DNA of 44,513 nt from a bacterium. GTDB lineage: Bacteria; Bdellovibrionota_C; UBA2361; RFPC01. Shown here one piece after another: positions 41,297-44,513 of the stretch. The notes under the pieces are model-generated. The model was not told the origin of the DNA and ran no database searches. It was given only the letters and a program-made list of their open reading frames with translations. How positions within the stretch are numbered: position 1 is the first letter of the stretch; every line of letters begins with the position of its first letter. The translations under genes were made by a program, and so were the position numbers. The stretch spans positions 1-44,513 of the forward strand of contig JAUIBK010000027.1 of the NCBI GenBank assembly GCA_030428205.1, written 5' to 3'.

Positions 41297-42988
41297 CTAT
41301 ACCAGACAGACTTTTGCTTTCAACTCATCGACCAGAACTTTGGTATTCTCGGAGTAATCCACCGGCACATCAACCAGATGCACACCCCCGGCCTCAAAGG
41401 CTTTCTCCAGCGTTGGCAGCAATGCATCGGCGCTGGTGACACGATGCCCGGTAGCGCCATAACTCTCGGCGTATTTGACGAAGTCCGGGTTGCCGAATTC
41501 CAGCCCGTAATCCTCCAGCCCCATCGCGTATTGCTTCCAGCGGATCATGCCGTAGGAGCTGTCGTTGATAACCATCACCACCAGATTCAATTTCAGGCGG
41601 ATGGCGGTCTCCATCTCCTGCGAATTCATCATGAAGCCGCCGTCGCCGCAAATGGCCATCACCCGGCGATCCGGATACAGCCGCGCTGCTTCCATCGCGG
41701 AAGGCAGACCGGCACCCATTGTCGCCAGTGCGTTATCCAGTAGCACCGTGTTCGGCTGCGTGGTGCGGTAATTGCGGGTAAACCAGATTTTATAGACGCC
41801 GTTATCGAGCGCGATGATCCCGTCTTCCGGCATTACCCGGCGCACATCCCACACCAGCCGTTGCGGCTTGACCGGGAAGCTGTCGTCGTCCTTGCCGCGC
41901 TGCACATCCTGCTCGATGTAATCGCGTACCTTCATGAAATACGCGAAATCGTGGCTATCGACCTTGCCGACGCGATTAGCGAGGCGTTGCACCGAGGTGG
42001 CGATATCGCCGACCACTTCGATCTGCGGGAAATAGACGTTATCCACCTCGGCGGATTTGAAATTTACGTGGATCACCTTGGTGCCACCATGCTCCATGAA
42101 GAAAGGCGGTTTCTCGATCACGTCATGCCCGACATTGATAATCAAATCGGCCTTGTCGATGGCGCAATGCACGTAATCGTCGCTGGAAAGCGCGGCGGTG
42201 CCGACAAACAGATCATGCTTGCCGCGAATAACGCCTTTACCCATCTGCGTATTGAAAAACGGGATGCCGGTGACATTGACAAACTCGGTCAGCGCTTCCC
42301 AGATGCGCGCACGGTTGGCGCCGGCACCGACCAGCAGCAGTGGATGCCTGGCGTTGCGAATCATCTCGGCGGCTTTATCCAGAATCTCCCGGTCGGCATG
42401 CGCCCAGCGCCGCTGAGAGATGCCGAACACCGGGGTGGTTTTATCGTCCAGCGGCTCGGCGGCGATATCTTCCGGCAACTCCAGATGCACCGCGCCCGGC
42501 CGCTCTTCCTGCGCCAGCCGGAAGGCTTCGCGCACCATGCTGGGGATGCGGTTCACATTGACGATCTGCGCCGTGTATTTGGTAATTGGGCGCATCATAT
42601 CCACCACGTCGATAATCTGGAATTGCCCCTGTTTACTGGACTTGATCGGCTTCTGCCCGGTAATCATCATCATCGGAAACGCGCCAAGCTGTGCATAGGC
42701 GGCGGCGGTCACCAGATTGGTGGCACCGGGGCCAAGCGTGGCCATGCATACACCCGGTTTGCCGGTCAGACGGCCATAGGTGGCGGCCATAAACCCGGCG
42801 CCCTGCTCATGCCGCGTCAGTACGATCTCAATACTGGAGGTGCGGATGGCTTCCAGCAAATCGAGGTTTTCTTCCCCCGGTACGGCGTAGATACGCTCCA
42901 CCCCTTCATTTTCCAGCGCCCGGACGAACAGGTCGGAAGCATTCTCAGTGTGGGGTGCCTCGGCGGCGGCTTGCTTGGCGTGTGACAT
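41297..42988 (-). CDS. Acetolactate synthase-like TPP enzyme
   Basis: 563 residues from the ATG at 42988 (AAAGGAAA upstream); an in-frame start far upstream would overlap the previous gene and has a poor N-terminus. The TPP enzyme layout is complete: N-terminal Pyr domain with the catalytic Glu in YAVPGEENLDLLEAIRTS, a central domain, and the C-terminal PP domain with GDGGFMMNSQEMETAIRLKLN for Mg-TPP. It is of the large-subunit acetolactate synthase or oxalyl/glyoxylate type. No small regulatory subunit gene lies beside it, so biosynthetic IlvB is not certain. Confidence 0.88.
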   Translation of the reverse strand: MSHAKQAAAEAPHTENASDLFVRALENEGVERIYAVPGEENLDLLEAIRTSSIEIVLTRHEQGAGFMAATYGRLTGKPGVCMATLGPGATNLVTAAAYAQLGAFPMMMITGQKPIKSSKQGQFQIIDVVDMMRPITKYTAQIVNVNRIPSMVREAFRLAQEERPGAVHLELPEDIAAEPLDDKTTPVFGISQRRWAHADREILDKAAEMIRNARHPLLLVGAGANRARIWEALTEFVNVTGIPFFNTQMGKGVIRGKHDLFVGTAALSSDDYVHCAIDKADLIINVGHDVIEKPPFFMEHGGTKVIHVNFKSAEVDNVYFPQIEVVGDIATSVQRLANRVGKVDSHDFAYFMKVRDYIEQDVQRGKDDDSFPVKPQRLVWDVRRVMPEDGIIALDNGVYKIWFTRNYRTTQPNTVLLDNALATMGAGLPSAMEAARLYPDRRVMAICGDGGFMMNSQEMETAIRLKLNLVVMVINDSSYGMIRWKQYAMGLEDYGLEFGNPDFVKYAESYGATGHRVTSADALLPTLEKAFEAGGVHLVDVPVDYSENTKVLVDELKAKVCLV

Positions 42989-43004
42989 GATGTTTCCTTT
43001 CGTG

Positions 43005-44495
43005 TCAGGCAACTTTTTTGCCGGTTTCATTCGGGTTGGCATAGAGGTCTTCCATCGACATGGACTGACCGTTTTCCATGACGATGCGGGCATGCATGCG
43101 GCGCAAACGGCGCGGCTCAGCCACCCCGCAGGAATGCGCAATCACACCCACTTCCTTCATCATATTCTTGGCGTACTGCATCACCCGCACGGATTTATTC
43201 GCCGGGTCCAGCCCTTTCTGCAGCTTCGGATCATGCGTGGTTACCCCGGTCGGGCAGGTGTTCTTATTGCATTGCAGCGCCTGAATGCAGCCAAGCGCGA
43301 ACATGAAACCGCGCGCGGAAACCACGGCATCCGCCCCGGCGCAGAGCGCCCACGCCACTTCCGACGGGTTGATGAGTTTGCCGCTGGCCACCACGCGAAT
43401 ACGCTCACGCAGCCCGTGCTTGTGCAGCAAATCAACCACCAGCGGCAGGCTCTCGCGAATCGGGATGCCCATATTATCGATCAGTGACATCGGCGCGGCG
43501 CCGGTGCCGCCATCGGCACTATCGACGGTGATGAAATCGGGCGCGCTTTCCGTGCCACGCTGATGGATTTCACGGCATAAATCATCAATCCAGCCATAGG
43601 CGCCGATCACGGTTTTAAACCCGACGGGTTTGCCAGTGATGCTGCGCACATAGGCGATCATATCCAGCAGGTCGCCGACACTGTCAACTTCCGGGTGACG
43701 GTTGGGGCTGATGGCGTCATGTCCTACTTCGATATTACGGATCGCTGCGATTTCCTCGGTCACTTTGACGCCCGGCAATATGCCGCCTTTGCCCGGCTTT
43801 GCGCCCTGGCTGAGCTTGATCTCAATCATCTTCACATTCGGATGCCCACCGACTTCCTTCAGCTTGTCCTCGTCAAACCCGCCTTCTTTTTTGCGCACGC
43901 CGAACTTGGCGGTGCCGATCTGGAAAACGATGTCCGCCCCGCCTTCGAGGTGATAGGGGGACAGCCCGCCTTCACCGGTATTCATCCAGATGCCGGCCAT
44001 ATGCGCACCTTTGGAAAGGGCGCGAACCGCAGGCACCGACAGCGCCCCGAAGCTCATGCCGGAAATATTGAAAAAAGAGGTGGTGGTGTAGGGGTATGTG
44101 CAGTCCGGCCCGAAGGTCATTTCGGTCGGCGCAACCGTGTCCTCATCCAGTGTCGGGAACGGGCAATTGACGAAATAGACGGTACCGGATGGGCGCAAAT
44201 CCTTGGTAGAACCAAACGCCACGGTGGAATCGACATCCTTGGCCGCGCGGTAACACCATGAGCGTTCCGCCCGGTTAAACGGCAATTCTTCACGGTCGAG
44301 CGCAAAGAAATACTGGCGGAAAAATTCGCCCAGGTGCTCGAAGAAGTAGCGGAAGCGCGCAATCACCGGGTAGTTGCGCCTGAGTGTGCTCTGCGTCTGG
44401 TTGACGTCGACAACATACAGAATGGCAATCCACAACACCCCGGTGCCGACAATAAAGGCGAATAGATACACCATGAATTCGAGAATGTTGATCAC
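43005..44495 (-). CDS. FMN-binding glutamate synthase-like protein
   Basis: 496 residues; the stop is 16 bases before the next gene. The N-terminal ~30 residues form a membrane anchor (FMVYLFAFIVGTGVLWIAILYVV). The FMN barrel follows: ISGMSFGALSVPAVRALSKGA, MNTGEGGLSPYHLEGGADIVFQIG, MIEIKLSQGAKPGKGG, VDSADGGTGAAPM. The iron-sulfur cluster Cys are in CIQALQCNKNTCPTG. This is the synthase domain of GltB without the glutaminase and flavin-reductase parts; the reaction of these stand-alone proteins is not settled. First gene of the unit. It starts 18 bases from the window edge. Confidence 0.9.
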   Translation of the reverse strand: MINILEFMVYLFAFIVGTGVLWIAILYVVDVNQTQSTLRRNYPVIARFRYFFEHLGEFFRQYFFALDREELPFNRAERSWCYRAAKDVDSTVAFGSTKDLRPSGTVYFVNCPFPTLDEDTVAPTEMTFGPDCTYPYTTTSFFNISGMSFGALSVPAVRALSKGAHMAGIWMNTGEGGLSPYHLEGGADIVFQIGTAKFGVRKKEGGFDEDKLKEVGGHPNVKMIEIKLSQGAKPGKGGILPGVKVTEEIAAIRNIEVGHDAISPNRHPEVDSVGDLLDMIAYVRSITGKPVGFKTVIGAYGWIDDLCREIHQRGTESAPDFITVDSADGGTGAAPMSLIDNMGIPIRESLPLVVDLLHKHGLRERIRVVASGKLINPSEVAWALCAGADAVVSARGFMFALGCIQALQCNKNTCPTGVTTHDPKLQKGLDPANKSVRVMQYAKNMMKEVGVIAHSCGVAEPRRLRRMHARIVMENGQSMSMEDLYANPNETGKKVA

Positions 44496-44513
44496 ATCGG
44501 ACGGTAGGGCTTG

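Noticed and set aside
34702..42985. Long antisense ORFs in the GC-rich part (for example 34702-35796, 36276-36941, 39853-40689, 41861-42985)
   Set aside because: They run opposite to clear genes, have low-complexity Arg/His/Gly-rich translations and are expected by-products of high-GC codon use.

Overview
The window looks like metagenomic DNA from Gram-negative bacteria, and it is probably two genomes rather than one. From 1 to about 34,750 the DNA is moderate in GC with mixed codon use. It carries lipobox and Sec-type signal peptides, an ABC-type O-polysaccharide exporter and a type A RNase P RNA, which fits a poorly characterised (perhaps deltaproteobacteria-like) Gram-negative lineage. From about 34,800 to the end the DNA is clearly GC-richer, with G/C-ending codons and long antisense ORFs, more like an alphaproteobacterium. 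The change falls inside one aminotransferase gene, in one of its most conserved blocks. A chimeric contig or a recombination junction must therefore be considered before linking the two halves. Lineage names are inference from composition and gene types only.

Layout. 1-1,456: right end of an integrated element, with a P4-type tyrosine integrase, arm-type repeats and a 3' tRNA-Lys fragment as attachment site, followed by the tRNA's terminator. 1,670-12,400: mostly unrecognised exported proteins (several Cys-rich, one lipoprotein), an alpha/beta hydrolase, a Gly-rich protein, the conserved ATPase ychF and a protein with CGVCNGDNSTC-type motifs. 12,380-12,810: tRNA-Met(CAT) surrounded by tRNA-derived fragments, a 45-nt direct repeat and many small perfect hairpins. 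12,946-14,230: zinc-ribbon coiled-coil protein and rnpB. 14,263-34,261: a surface-polysaccharide locus. 34,258-37,870: aminotransferase, methyltransferases and a glycosyltransferase of a second sugar locus. 37,984-44,495: a hypothetical protein, a cNMP-FHA protein and a four-gene set (FMN glutamate-synthase-like, acetolactate-synthase-like, aldehyde dehydrogenase, DJ-1/PfpI).

How the genes may work together. In the polysaccharide locus WecB supplies ManNAc-type sugar nucleotide, several glycosyltransferases (GT2, GT4 with TPR, GT-C) build the glycan, and Wzm/Wzt export it. Interleaved are two dedicated acyl-chain modules. A minus-strand operon encodes an acyl carrier protein, an SDR reductase, an adenylating enzyme, a NeuD/PglD-like hexapeptide acyltransferase and an SGNH protein. 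A plus-strand operon encodes an E1 alpha/beta fusion, a broken E2-like protein, a second acyl carrier protein and an AAC(3)-fold N-acyltransferase. The simplest reading is a glycan whose amino sugars are decorated with unusual acyl groups made on private carrier proteins. This is an inference from gene content and is the most interesting biological proposal here.
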